This document shows, in pieces, positions 1-7,924 of a DNA stretch of 64,000 bases. A program made the position numbers and the translations under genes. This DNA comes from Flavobacteriaceae bacterium PRS1 (GTDB lineage Bacteria > Bacteroidota > Bacteroidia > Flavobacteriales > Flavobacteriaceae). The notes below the pieces were generated by a model that was not told the DNA's origin, searched no databases, and saw only the letters and a list, made by a program, of their open reading frames with translations. Location: NCBI GenBank assembly GCA_003709165.1, contig RDRZ01000006.1, positions 39,647 to 103,646 on the forward strand, given 5' to 3'. How positions within the stretch are numbered: position 1 is the stretch's first letter; each line of letters opens with the position of its first letter.

Positions 1-398
1 TTACAAAAAATATACGTTACAGTATATCGGGATTACCAAATGCAGGATTAGAAGGTGGACATCGTTCTCCGGGTGCTGTAACTAAAGTGATAGGTGCTAT
101 TTTTAATCCTCTCGATTTTTTGCATAATATGTTTGGAAAAGTACCGAACGAAATGAGAAAACTACGAAAAATGAAAGAGGATGATCAAATTAGAAACATG
201 TTATCTACAAGATTCGATCGTGAAACACTGTTAGTGCTACTGCAAGTAAACCGTGTGGATTTAGACCTTATTGTAAGTGAGTGTAATTATTCGGCCGATT
301 TTATTCGTACTGCAAACGACTTGCAAATACTCGATGCCATTAGCGAATGCTATGAAGAGTACAAAGTGTTAAGTCGCTCTCGCAAAAGACGATTATAG
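1..398 (+). CDS. Hypothetical protein, C-terminal part (5' end outside window)
   Basis: The reading frame is open from base 3 at the left edge, so the GTG at 87 is probably internal and the true start lies outside the window. The visible part is about 131 residues and ends in a basic tail (SRSRKRRL). The C-terminal 100 residues look helical and charged (RKLRKMKEDD region, then a leucine-rich stretch). I do not recognise the family. It converges with the VOC gene, with only two bases between the two stop codons. Confidence 0.55.
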   Translation, partial: TKNIRYSISGLPNAGLEGGHRSPGAVTKVIGAIFNPLDFLHNMFGKVPNEMRKLRKMKEDDQIRNMLSTRFDRETLLVLLQVNRVDLDLIVSECNYSADFIRTANDLQILDAISECYEEYKVLSRSRKRRL

Positions 399-400
399 TT

Positions 401-778
401 TTAAGCTCGAGAGTGTAAGGCTATTCTGTTTCCTTCAGAATCTATAAAAAGTGCCATATAACCTATATCTTCCGAGATTTGTGTTTTTGCTTTTACAATT
501 TTTCCACCAGCTGCCTCTACTCTATTAATTTCAGTATTGATATCTTCAGAAGAAAAATAAATGAGCACACCTTTGTTATCACTAGGTATATAAGCATCAT
601 TTTGAATTAAAGAACCTGATGCTCCCAATTTTCCTTCAGCAAATGGAAACCAACCCATTAAAGTGCCTCCAAAATCTTGTATATTAATCTCGACACCAAA
701 AACGGTATCGTAAAACGTTTTTGCTCTTTCTATGTTGGTTACAGGAATTTCGAACCAACCTACCATATTATGTTTCAT
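401..778 (-). CDS. VOC family protein (glyoxalase/bleomycin-resistance fold)
   Basis: A 125-residue protein with the features of a single vicinal-oxygen-chelate domain: N-terminal GWFEIPVTNIERAKTFYDTV, a central LIYFSSEDINTEINRVEAAGG and a C-terminal GYMALFIDSEGNRIALHS. Members bind a divalent metal and act as glyoxalases, dioxygenases or drug-binding proteins; the substrate cannot be told from sequence. The gene lies 10 bp downstream of an SRPBCC gene on the same strand, a pairing seen in small stress or detoxification operons, so co-transcription is likely. Confidence 0.85.
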   Translation of the reverse strand: MKHNMVGWFEIPVTNIERAKTFYDTVFGVEINIQDFGGTLMGWFPFAEGKLGASGSLIQNDAYIPSDNKGVLIYFSSEDINTEINRVEAAGGKIVKAKTQISEDIGYMALFIDSEGNRIALHSRA

Positions 779-788
779 AATTTAGTTA

Positions 789-1208
789 TTAAGTTTTAAA
801 AGGCTGTCCTTTTTCCTTTTCAAGTAATAGTCTTAAACTTTCTAAATATCCCTCCCAGCTGAACGAACAATGTGCAAAGAAATCACTATCAGTAGGCCAA
901 TTATTGTGTTTAAAACGCAGCCTGGTTTTATTTTCGTTTGTGTCTAACTCAAAAGTTATAATAGTATTGATCCAATCATCAGGACCGTCAATACATTTCC
1001 ATTGTACAGCTTTGTTTTCAATTAAGGTTTCAACCTCCATTTTAAAAAAATGTACTTCCCCAAAACGAAACTCGATAATACCATCCTGAGTTGGATTACC
1101 AGAAGTTTGTTCAGTCCACCATTGCGACAATCCTTTAATAGTAGTAAGGGCTTTAAAAACCTCTTCTTTCGAAGTGTTTATATGATATAAATGTTTAATA
1201 CAGTACAT
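789..1208 (-). CDS. SRPBCC / AHSA1-like domain protein
   Basis: A 139-residue protein starting with YHINTSKEEVFKALTTIKGLSQWW, the usual beginning of Aha1-C/START-like (SRPBCC) proteins, and ending in the long C-terminal helix (SFSWEGYLESLRLLLEKEKG). The fold forms a hydrophobic ligand pocket; the ligand is unknown. It is the first gene of a probable two-gene minus-strand operon with the VOC protein. The stretch between it and cobB (1209-1307) holds A-rich sequence and a small ATTATCGATAAT palindrome that could carry the divergent promoters. Confidence 0.8.
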   Translation of the reverse strand: MYCIKHLYHINTSKEEVFKALTTIKGLSQWWTEQTSGNPTQDGIIEFRFGEVHFFKMEVETLIENKAVQWKCIDGPDDWINTIITFELDTNENKTRLRFKHNNWPTDSDFFAHCSFSWEGYLESLRLLLEKEKGQPFKT

Positions 1209-1307
1209 TTATTAAATATTTATTTGCCTTGAAGTGATTCTTTAAAAATACAAAAAAAAATTATCGATAATTTTACGGTTGACTGAAATAGATTTTTAAT
1301 TTTATAA

Positions 1308-1994
1308 ATGAAGCATATCGTTGTTCTTACAGGCGCAGGAATGAGTGCCGAAAGTGGACTAAAAACCTTTAGAGATGCCGATGGTTTGTGGGAAGGTCAT
1401 GATGTTATGGAAGTCGCTTCACCTGAAGGTTTTGCTACAAATCCTAAACTGGTTTTAGAGTTTTACAACCAACGCAGAAGGCAATTATTAAAAGTAAAAC
1501 CTAATCAGGCACATTTTGATTTAGTTGCTTTAGAAGTTAATTATAAAGTTACAATCGTAACTCAAAATGTAGATGATTTACACGAACGTGCCGGTAGTGC
1601 AAACGTGATTCATTTACATGGTGAGTTATTTAAAGTACGAAGCACTTATAACGAGTTTGATGTGCAAGACTGGAAAACCGATTTAGTACTTGGCGATTAC
1701 TGCTCAAAAGGCTACCAATTACGTCCTGATATTGTGTGGTTTGGTGAAGACGTACCATTGATACCAAAAGCAATTTCGATATGTGAAACTGCTGATATTT
1801 TGCTTATTATTGGCACTTCTATGCAAGTGTCTCCAGCAGCAAGTTTGATGCAATATGTAAATCCAGAAACTAAAATTTATTATATCGACCCTAAACCTGC
1901 TTTGGATAATAACAATCAAATTACGGTTATCTCTAAATCTGCAACTTCTGGAATGCAAGATTTTATAGCAATATTGACAAAAGATAAAGTATAA
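1308..1994 (+). CDS. cobB: Sir2-family NAD-dependent protein deacylase, CobB-like, without zinc cysteines
   Basis: 228 residues. The sirtuin motifs are GAGMSAESGLKTFRD (about 9-23), TQNVDDLHERAG (85-96), the catalytic HLHGE (His104) and a late GTSMQVSPAA. FYNQRRRQL places Tyr53 and Arg56 like the Tyr/Arg pair of E. coli CobB and SIRT5, which favours succinyl/malonyl-lysine removal (inference from the family). The segment that normally carries the CXXC zinc pairs (roughly 110-140) has one cysteine only (Cys132) and is shortened, so structural zinc is probably not bound. Monocistronic on the plus strand. Confidence 0.92.
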   Translation: MKHIVVLTGAGMSAESGLKTFRDADGLWEGHDVMEVASPEGFATNPKLVLEFYNQRRRQLLKVKPNQAHFDLVALEVNYKVTIVTQNVDDLHERAGSANVIHLHGELFKVRSTYNEFDVQDWKTDLVLGDYCSKGYQLRPDIVWFGEDVPLIPKAISICETADILLIIGTSMQVSPAASLMQYVNPETKIYYIDPKPALDNNNQITVISKSATSGMQDFIAILTKDKV

Positions 1995-2023
1995 ATTTAA
2001 CTACCAGCAAGATTATATTTAGC

Positions 2024-2239
2024 TTAATCATTATCTCCAAGTTTAAAAAAATCGTTAACCGGTTTATTAAACAGTTCAGACAATTTTAAAGCCAAAACTG
2101 TAGGTGGCACATATCTATTGGCTTCAATAGAGTTTATAGTTTGACGTGAAACTCCAATACGTTTTGCTAACTCGTCTTGAGTAAGATTTAAAATAGTACG
2201 TTCATTGCTTGGTCTATTTAATAACTTAGATTCTTTAAT
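2024..2239 (-). CDS. Small XRE/Cro-type HTH regulator with no ATG start (ATT or truncated)
   Basis: This frame encodes about 71 residues with a clear lambda-repressor-like helix-turn-helix: LTQDELAKRIGVSRQTINSI, then EANRYVPPTVLALKLSELF and a C-terminal NKPVNDFFKLGDND. That is the full pattern of the small transcriptional regulators common in Bacteroidota. No ATG, GTG or TTG lies between the in-frame stop just upstream and the HTH. The first plausible initiator is ATT at 2237-2239, two bases after the glycosyltransferase stop. Either a rare ATT start is used, perhaps by translational coupling, or the N-terminus was lost and this is a pseudogene. Confidence 0.6.
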   Translation of the reverse strand: MKESKLLNRPSNERTILNLTQDELAKRIGVSRQTINSIEANRYVPPTVLALKLSELFNKPVNDFFKLGDND

Positions 2240-2241
2240 AG

Positions 2242-3480
2242 TTAATCTGTTTTATTCTTCTCTTCAATCCAACGAGACATATACTTTGTACTTTGTAGGG
2301 TATGATGCTGTAACATTTGCCCTGTAAAATTGTTGAGTCGCTTGCTGTAGAGTTGTTGAATCGTTTCTTCTAATACTTCAAAAAATTTACTTTGAAAATG
2401 TTTTTTATTAAATCGCTCATTAACAACTTTAAAACCGTTTAGTTGTTTCTCTTGCCAAAGTGTTTTGTTAGTATATAACTCAACCGCTTTGTCTGCAAAT
2501 TGTTCTGGATTGTCTTCAATAAATCCGTTAACTTCCATGTCTCCAAACATACCTTCGGCTCCAATAGTTGTGGTTACACAAGGTGTTCCGTTTTGCATGG
2601 CATCAATCAGTTTACCTTTTAGTCCTGCGCCAAACTGTAAAGGAGCTAAACATACTTTAGCATTTTGCATCACTTGGTTTACATCTACTGCAAAACCTTT
2701 AATTAAAAAGCCTTCTTTTTTATTGTGAAGTTGATTTACTTTCTGCGAAGCATAAGCGCCATAAACATGCAGTTCCACTTTTGGTAATTGTTGTTGTATT
2801 AGCGGCCAAATGGTTTCTTTTAAGTACAACACCGAGTTATAATTAGGCTCGTGTAAAAAGTTTCCAATGCTAATAAAATGTTGTCGTTCTTTAAATTTGG
2901 GAACCTTATTTATGGTTTCTGAAGAAATTACTTGTAGCATAAAGGGTAAATAATGTAGTAATGATTTATCTACTTTAAATTTACGTTGAAGTATTTCCAT
3001 TTCGGCTTCCGAAATAATCAAACTCAAATCGCATCTGTAAATACTTGCGATTTCTCGTTTTGCGGTTTCATTAAATAAATATGCATCATTAAACGGTTTG
3101 TTATCTTTAAAAGCCTGATGCCTTCCTTTTCGTAAGCAATGTAAATCTTCGGTATCTAAAAGTCGTAACGCATTTGGGCAATGTTCAGCAACGCGCCAAC
3201 CAAACTGTTCTTCCATCATAAAACGGTCGAACAACACAATTGATGGATTCAACTTTTTTATAAAATCATCGAAACTGGAATTATTTAACTCAATGTTTAT
3301 TTGAGGAATACCAATACGTCCTAAATCGAAAGCATTATCGCTTTTAGAACAAGAACTTGCAAATGTTATGTTGTAGTTGTGTGATTGGAATACATTAATT
3401 AATTGCATCATCCTGCTTCCAGCCGCAGAACTTTGGGGCTCTGGCCAAACAAAACCAATGATTAACAAATTTTTATACAT
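2242..3480 (-). CDS. Glycosyltransferase, GT4-like (GT-B fold)
   Basis: 412 residues. The N-terminus (LLIIGFVWPEPQSSAAGSRM) is the UDP/acceptor half seen in GT4-like enzymes. The C-terminal half has the GT-B donor-site pattern GFAVDVNQVMQNAKVCLAPL followed by GLKGKLIDAMQNGTPCVTT. No signal peptide; probably a cytosolic or membrane-peripheral enzyme of surface polysaccharide synthesis, with sugar and acceptor unknown. The start ATG sits four bases after a hairpin repeat (3485-3520), whose purine-rich end is the only ribosome-binding-like sequence. The HTH gene follows directly downstream on the same strand. Confidence 0.8.
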   Translation of the reverse strand: MYKNLLIIGFVWPEPQSSAAGSRMMQLINVFQSHNYNITFASSCSKSDNAFDLGRIGIPQINIELNNSSFDDFIKKLNPSIVLFDRFMMEEQFGWRVAEHCPNALRLLDTEDLHCLRKGRHQAFKDNKPFNDAYLFNETAKREIASIYRCDLSLIISEAEMEILQRKFKVDKSLLHYLPFMLQVISSETINKVPKFKERQHFISIGNFLHEPNYNSVLYLKETIWPLIQQQLPKVELHVYGAYASQKVNQLHNKKEGFLIKGFAVDVNQVMQNAKVCLAPLQFGAGLKGKLIDAMQNGTPCVTTTIGAEGMFGDMEVNGFIEDNPEQFADKAVELYTNKTLWQEKQLNGFKVVNERFNKKHFQSKFFEVLEETIQQLYSKRLNNFTGQMLQHHTLQSTKYMSRWIEEKNKTD

Positions 3481-3484
3481 AAAA

Positions 3485-3520
3485 TCCCTTTCTGTCCTTC
3501 GGACATCTTTCCCAAAGGGA
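3485..3520. repeat. REP-like double hairpin upstream of glycosyltransferase start
   Basis: Outer arms TCCCTTT and AAAGGGA enclose an inner perfect hairpin TGTCC-TTC-GGACA. The element is placed between the haem-binding gene and the glycosyltransferase and ends four bases from the ATG of the latter. In the minus-strand mRNA the outer arm reads AAAGGGA just before the start codon and may act as, or mask, the ribosome-binding site. Similar CCTTTGGG-type hairpins are scattered in many Flavobacteriaceae genomes (recollection, not checked). Confidence 0.7.
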
Positions 3521-3560
3521 AAGAATTACTACCTTGAGAAAACCGAATACTGTACATTTC

Positions 3561-4034
3561 TTATTCCGATTTTAGTTCTAAACTATATTTAGCTCGTACT
3601 TTTTTTGTCCACGAAATAACATCTTCAATCTGCGCATCGGTAAGAATCGCATCTCTATGCATCCAAGTGTAGGATGGGAAAGGCATTTCTCTGTCACCAA
3701 CCATTTCAATCAATTCGTCTAATTTATGGTCTTTATTTTTTATAGAATAGTCGTTCCATTCTGAAAAATTTAATTCTCCTTTTGCATGCCTTATATGGTC
3801 TGCCATCCAATAATTAACTGGTGTAATGTTATAATACCAAGGATATTTTGTAAAATTACTATGACAATTAAAACAACTTTCTTTTAAAATAAGTTTTACG
3901 TTTTCTGGCGGATTGGTATCTTCAAAAAAAACTGCAATATCATCAATATTGCCTTCGTTATTTTTTGGGCTGAAAAATTGAGCAATAATAAATACCATTA
4001 ATAATAGGAATAATATCTTTTTTATAATCTTCAT
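3561..4034 (-). CDS. Haem-binding domain protein, c-type CXXCH, membrane-anchored
   Basis: 157 residues. Residues 1-22 are a hydrophobic signal/anchor. The single haem c attachment motif is CFNCH (Cys54, Cys57, His58), followed by NFTKYPWYYNITPVNYWMADHI and a Met-containing segment GDREMPFPSYTWMH that could supply the sixth ligand. This pattern matches the haem-binding domain family (formerly DUF) of Bacteroidota periplasmic proteins. It probably carries electrons or senses redox state in the periplasm; no partner is encoded next to it. Confidence 0.85.
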   Translation of the reverse strand: MKIIKKILFLLLMVFIIAQFFSPKNNEGNIDDIAVFFEDTNPPENVKLILKESCFNCHSNFTKYPWYYNITPVNYWMADHIRHAKGELNFSEWNDYSIKNKDHKLDELIEMVGDREMPFPSYTWMHRDAILTDAQIEDVISWTKKVRAKYSLELKSE

Positions 4035-4074
4035 TTTTACCTATTTTTAGAATTCTAAATTTATAAAAATATCT

Positions 4075-4621
4075 ATGACTTCTGAAGAATTATACAAACA
4101 TTTATCTTTTGTGAACAGTTCACGAGAAAGCAGAATAAAAAATGCCGAAATGATCTTAAACGATATTCGTTTAATGCCAATACTCATAGATGTTTTATTT
4201 AAGGTAGATGATAAAGTGTCTTGTAAAGCCGCTTGGGTTTTAGAGTTTATTATTCCTTATTTAGATAAGTTTACAGCAAACATTAGCAAAGTACATTTAG
4301 ATTCTGCCATTAGACCTGTTGCAAAAAATTTACGAATTTTTAGTTAAAGCATATTATTCTAAGCAAGAAAATACTATAAAAAATACATTGACACCAATTT
4401 ACCAAGAACGTATTATCGAAACCTGTTTTGATTGGATGATTACGAATCAAAAAGTCGCAGTAAAGGTATTTGCAATGAACACTTTATACTTATTAGGACA
4501 GGACAACAAATGGGTTCGTCCAGAACTAATCGTAATTTTAGAACATGGGTTTCAATACAATAGTGCTGCTTTTAAAGCAAGAGCCAGACATATACTTCTC
4601 AAACTGAATAAATATTCGTAA
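4075..4621 (+). pseudogene. Helical (HEAT-like) protein gene split by a +1 frameshift
   Basis: Two overlapping frames form one protein. The first (4075-4347) runs to VHLDSAIRPVAK and then leaves frame. The second continues from YEFLVKAYYSKQEN to the stop at 4621. Frame is lost in a run of six A at 4323-4328; five A would join both parts into about 180 residues. The protein is all-helical with repeats like those of HEAT proteins. It sits directly upstream of purB, where flavobacterial homologues are often mislabelled adenylosuccinate lyase (recollection). It could be a true frameshift, slippage-restored, or a sequencing error in a homopolymer. Confidence 0.7.
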
Positions 4622-4645
4622 ATCATAAATCGTAAATCATAAATC
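4616..4645. repeat. CGTAAATC/CATAAATC short tandem repeat
   Basis: Alternating CGTAAATC and CATAAATC units run from the last codons of the HEAT-like gene into the purB promoter region. The same unit recurs near 12526-12551 (inside the cobalamin riboswitch) and 30739-30760. Here it fills the place where a -33 element of the purB promoter would be expected. Confidence 0.65.
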
Positions 4646-4652
4646 AAATACT

Positions 4653-4660
4653 TATCTTTG
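4653..4660 (+). promoter_or_regulatory. Bacteroidota -7 promoter core of purB
   Basis: TATCTTTG matches TAnnTTTG exactly and is followed by a 26-base leader to the purB ATG. No TTG/TTTG is seen at the -33 spacing, because the AT-rich CGTAAATC repeat lies there. Confidence 0.6.
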
Positions 4661-4686
4661 CAACTTCTTAAAAACAACAACAACCT

Positions 4687-6030
4687 ATGTCTTTGTCAAC
4701 ACTTAATACTATTTCGCCTATCGATGGTCGTTACCGAAACAAAGTAGAAGCATTAGCTACATATTTTTCAGAAGAAGCATTAATTAAATATCGTGTCAAA
4801 GTAGAAATTGAATATTTTATTGCTCTTTGTGAAATTTCGCTACCTCAACTTACAGACTTTAACACTTCCCTTTTTGATGATTTAAGAGCGATTTATAAGA
4901 ATTTTTCTACTGGTGATGCTTTAAAAATAAAAAAAATAGAAAACGTTACAAACCATGATGTTAAAGCCGTTGAATATTTTATTAAAGAAAAATTTGACAC
5001 ACTAAACCTGAATAAGTACAAAGAGTTTATTCATTTTGGATTAACTTCACAAGACATCAACAATACTGCCATTCCGTTAAGTATTAAGGAGGCAATAAAT
5101 GATGTTTATGTTCCTGAATATTTTTCTGTTGTTGAAAAATTGGAAGAACTATCAACCGAGTGGGCGGCTATTCCAATGCTGGCAAGAACACATGGTCAAC
5201 CAGCTTCTCCTACACGACTTGGCAAAGAAATTGACGTTTTTGTTGTTCGCCTTAAAGCGCAATTCAATGTGCTAAAGGATATACCTAATGCAGCGAAATT
5301 TGGAGGCGCTACTGGTAATTTTAATGCGCATCATGTAGCCTATCCTAATATAGACTGGAAAGCATTTGGGTCTCGTTTTGTACAAGAAAAATTAGGATTA
5401 CACCATTCGTATCCCACAACACAAATAGAACATTACGACCATCTGGCAGCTTTGTTTGATTGCCTAAAACGCATCAATACAATAATCATAGATTTAAACA
5501 GAGATATATGGACTTATGTGTCTATGGAATATTTTAAACAAAAAATCAAGGAAGGTGAGGTTGGAAGTTCTGCAATGCCACATAAAGTAAATCCTATTGA
5601 CTTTGAAAATTCTGAAGGTAATTTGGGTTTTGCCAATGCTATTTTTGAGCACCTTTCAGCAAAACTTCCTGTGTCTCGTTTGCAACGCGATTTAACCGAC
5701 AGTACAGTACTACGAAATGTTGGTGTGCCTTTTGCACATACCCTAATAGGTTTTAAATCTACTTTAAAAGGACTTAATAAATTAGTGCTGAATAAGGCGA
5801 AAATTGCTGAAGATTTAGATAAAAATTGGGCTGTGGTTGCTGAAGCAATTCAAACCATTTTGCGTCGTGAAGGTTATCCTAATCCTTATGAAGCCTTAAA
5901 GGGTTTAACAAGAACCAATGAAGCAATAACACAAACATCAATTTCTAACTTTATTGATACTTTAGAAGTGAGTGATGCAATAAAAACCGAACTCAAAACT
6001 ATTTCGCCAAGTAACTATACAGGAGTTTAA
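4687..6030 (+). CDS. purB: Adenylosuccinate lyase
   Basis: 447 residues, the usual size. PurB cleaves SAICAR and adenylosuccinate, releasing fumarate, in purine synthesis. The fumarase/aspartase-superfamily signature is present as GSSAMPHKVNPIDFENSEG, and the conserved regions GLTSQDINNTA and ARTHGQPASPTRLGKE are intact. N-terminal LSTLNTISPIDGRYRNK is typical of the E. coli-type PurB. It is preceded by its own promoter core and overlaps the following small membrane protein gene by one base (TAATG), so the two are translationally coupled. Confidence 0.97.
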   Translation: MSLSTLNTISPIDGRYRNKVEALATYFSEEALIKYRVKVEIEYFIALCEISLPQLTDFNTSLFDDLRAIYKNFSTGDALKIKKIENVTNHDVKAVEYFIKEKFDTLNLNKYKEFIHFGLTSQDINNTAIPLSIKEAINDVYVPEYFSVVEKLEELSTEWAAIPMLARTHGQPASPTRLGKEIDVFVVRLKAQFNVLKDIPNAAKFGGATGNFNAHHVAYPNIDWKAFGSRFVQEKLGLHHSYPTTQIEHYDHLAALFDCLKRINTIIIDLNRDIWTYVSMEYFKQKIKEGEVGSSAMPHKVNPIDFENSEGNLGFANAIFEHLSAKLPVSRLQRDLTDSTVLRNVGVPFAHTLIGFKSTLKGLNKLVLNKAKIAEDLDKNWAVVAEAIQTILRREGYPNPYEALKGLTRTNEAITQTSISNFIDTLEVSDAIKTELKTISPSNYTGV

Positions 6031-6212
6031 TGAATGACAAAATAACTTTAATCGCAACAGGAGTGTTTACGCTATTCTTTTTTATAAGTGGAATGCTCGA
6101 TATTCTGGACTATTTTGTGGTTAAAATAATTTTGCTTGTAATTTTTTTAGGAATCGTAGTAAATATAATTCTTGTAAAAACGAAAGGTAAAAACAAAAAA
6201 AATCTGCTATGA
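6030..6212 (+). CDS. Small two-helix membrane protein
   Basis: 60 residues with two hydrophobic segments (about 6-28 and 30-50) and a strongly basic tail (KTKGKNKKNLL). The ATG overlaps the purB stop, which supports real, coupled translation. The function is unknown. The 3' end lies inside the terminator hairpin, so the last codons are also the left stem. Confidence 0.65.
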   Translation: MNDKITLIATGVFTLFFFISGMLDILDYFVVKIILLVIFLGIVVNIILVKTKGKNKKNLL

Positions 6213-6225
6213 TAAGCAGATTTTT
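6198..6225. terminator. Bidirectional rho-independent terminator
   Basis: An 11-bp stem (6198-6208 with 6215-6225; core AATCTGCT/AGCAGATT) has a 6-base loop and A/T runs on both sides, so it can stop the purB operon on the plus strand and the DUF4252 operon on the minus strand. The stop codon of the small membrane protein lies in its loop. Confidence 0.85.
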
Positions 6226-6269
6226 CTCACTAACATCTATAGAATTCAATATGGATTATTGAAAAAAAA

Positions 6270-6824
6270 TTATTTTCCCAACTGAAAGAAATCCATAAAA
6301 TCTTTAACATTGGTTTCATCCGGACTTGCATTTTTTATAACATCTCCTAACAACATTAGTTTAGCAGGTTCCATATTATTTCCTAAAACTCTAATAATAG
6401 CAAAGCCTTTTCCGTTTGCAGATCCAAAAATAATTAACTCATCAATAGAAGTATCTGTTCCTATGTATTTTACTACAATTTTACCAACAGAAGAATTTCC
6501 AGCTCTAAAAAGCTCTTCATATTTTTCATCTTTTAAAATGTTTTGAACTTTAACTAATTCGGTTTTGTATTCTTCTACATTATCATCGGTTAACATATAG
6601 CCTAACATATTAAGTTTGTCTATAGACTCGTAAGCTTCTTTTTGTTCTTTGCTCAACGTAGCTTTATCAATATTAACAAAACTTGTAGGTATGTCTATTG
6701 AAATAAAATTTGGAGCCTCTTGATTATTAACATAGTAACCTTGTAAGGTCTCTTCATAGTTGCAGCTTGTTAAAACCACAACTACAAAGAGTAACATTAT
6801 ACTATTCTTGATTAATGTATTCAT
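6270..6824 (-). CDS. DUF4252 lipoprotein (second copy)
   Basis: 184 residues. A lipoprotein signal peptide ends in VVVLTSCNYEE (lipobox LTSC). The mature part resembles DUF4252, with the central segment KVQNILKDEKYEELFRAGNS parallel to VRNSNLEELMRFKDGN in the neighbouring paralogue. The family has no known biochemical role. It is the last gene of the operon sigma factor, anti-sigma-like protein, DUF4252, DUF4252, which suggests these envelope proteins are targets or sensors of the sigma system. Confidence 0.8.
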   Translation of the reverse strand: MNTLIKNSIMLLFVVVVLTSCNYEETLQGYYVNNQEAPNFISIDIPTSFVNIDKATLSKEQKEAYESIDKLNMLGYMLTDDNVEEYKTELVKVQNILKDEKYEELFRAGNSSVGKIVVKYIGTDTSIDELIIFGSANGKGFAIIRVLGNNMEPAKLMLLGDVIKNASPDETNVKDFMDFFQLGK

Positions 6825-6843
6825 TTTGATACTTTTTACTTTC

Positions 6844-7413
6844 TTAATTTTTGTCTCCTGCTTTTTTTAAGTGCTTTCCTCCAGGAATATTCATGCTGCT
6901 GGTAAGTTTAGAAATTTCTCTAAGATCAATATCTCCAACTATTGAAACTATTACGGTCTCTATTTCACGTTTCTCGCCATTAATAGTAATATCCCGTCCT
7001 TTTGTTAATTCTTTTAAGCCAGTAACAAACATTAGTAACTCTTTTACATAATTCTCGCTTGTGCCTTCTCTTACATAAAACTTAACGGTTTGATTTCCAT
7101 CTTTAAATCGCATCAATTCCTCTAAATTCGAGTTTCTTACATACTTCTCAACATCAGCTTTCATACTAGCAGACGTTTTATCGTTTCCAGTAGTCAGCAC
7201 TTTTATGCTTTTAATTTTTTTAATCGCTTCCATCATTGCTTCAGCTTCTGGATCGTCAAAATCCACATTGATGCTTGCCAACATCGAAAACATTTTTTGG
7301 TTTACCACAAATGATGATACACCATCCATGTCTTCATACTTATCGAATAAGCCCTGTCCTAAAGACATTAAAGGAACTATTACAATTGCTAATACTAAAA
7401 TTACTTTTTTCAT
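6844..7413 (-). CDS. DUF4252 domain protein (first copy)
   Basis: 189 residues with a Sec signal peptide (ends LMSLGQG) and no lipobox cysteine. The mature protein starts LFDKYEDMDGVSSFVVNQKMF, the usual DUF4252 beginning, and ends with SMNIPGGKHLKKAG. It is probably periplasmic or exposed. It sits 13 bp downstream of the anti-sigma-like gene and 19 bp upstream of the lipoprotein paralogue, in one operon. The two copies differ in anchoring, one soluble and one lipidated. Confidence 0.82.
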   Translation of the reverse strand: MKKVILVLAIVIVPLMSLGQGLFDKYEDMDGVSSFVVNQKMFSMLASINVDFDDPEAEAMMEAIKKIKSIKVLTTGNDKTSASMKADVEKYVRNSNLEELMRFKDGNQTVKFYVREGTSENYVKELLMFVTGLKELTKGRDITINGEKREIETVIVSIVGDIDLREISKLTSSMNIPGGKHLKKAGDKN

Positions 7414-7426
7414 GATACTTTTTTAA

Positions 7427-7924
7427 TTATTTATTATTCGTTTTTAAAAATTTATTTGTTGTTTTTGAAAATTCGCTGATGTAAACTATACTCTCTGCAC
7501 CTTTGGTAAAATTTGAAGACACCAAATTTAGTGCATTCATATTTTCGCTACCTTGATTAAGTTTTGAGGATACGAGATTAAATACTTTCTTCGTCTGATT
7601 GTAAGCATACAACTCTTCGTCAGATAAATCACTAAATGATCTGGAATTACCTACTTGTGTATAAACTCCAAGCATTATAACTGCTACTGCTGCGACCGAA
7701 ATCCATTTGTACAATGTAAATGTTTTTCTAGGTTTTAATGGAACGTCTTTAGTAAACTGTTCTTGCTGGGTTTGCAAAAAATACTGAAACATAGATTTGT
7801 ATACTTCCAAATGTGGCGCTACAGTTTCTTGTGTAAAATAGTGTTTTAACTGCTGCTCTTCCTGTAAAGAAGTTTCTCCGTTGTCGTACTTTTTTAATAA
7901 TTGTTCAATCTTATCTAATACCAT
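7427..7924 (-). CDS. Anti-sigma-factor-like single-pass membrane protein
   Basis: 165 residues. The cytosolic N-terminal part begins LDKIEQLLKKYDNGETSLQEEQQLKHYF, a helical pattern common at the start of Bacteroidota anti-sigma proteins. One transmembrane helix follows (about 88-106, WISVAAVAVIMLGVYTQVG), then a short periplasmic tail. The gene overlaps the ECF sigma gene by 14 bp, the standard arrangement for a sigma/anti-sigma pair. Its role as the inhibitor of that sigma factor is inferred from this context. Confidence 0.75.
   Translation of the reverse strand: MVLDKIEQLLKKYDNGETSLQEEQQLKHYFTQETVAPHLEVYKSMFQYFLQTQQEQFTKDVPLKPRKTFTLYKWISVAAVAVIMLGVYTQVGNSRSFSDLSDEELYAYNQTKKVFNLVSSKLNQGSENMNALNLVSSNFTKGAESIVYISEFSKTTNKFLKTNNK

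Noticed and set aside
904..1089. Plus-strand ORF of 61 codons
   Set aside because: It is antisense to the SRPBCC gene with no family features; a shadow frame.
4319..4621. Separate gene starting at TTG 4319
   Set aside because: It is the continuation of the preceding helical protein after a one-base shift in an A-run; the join restores one protein.
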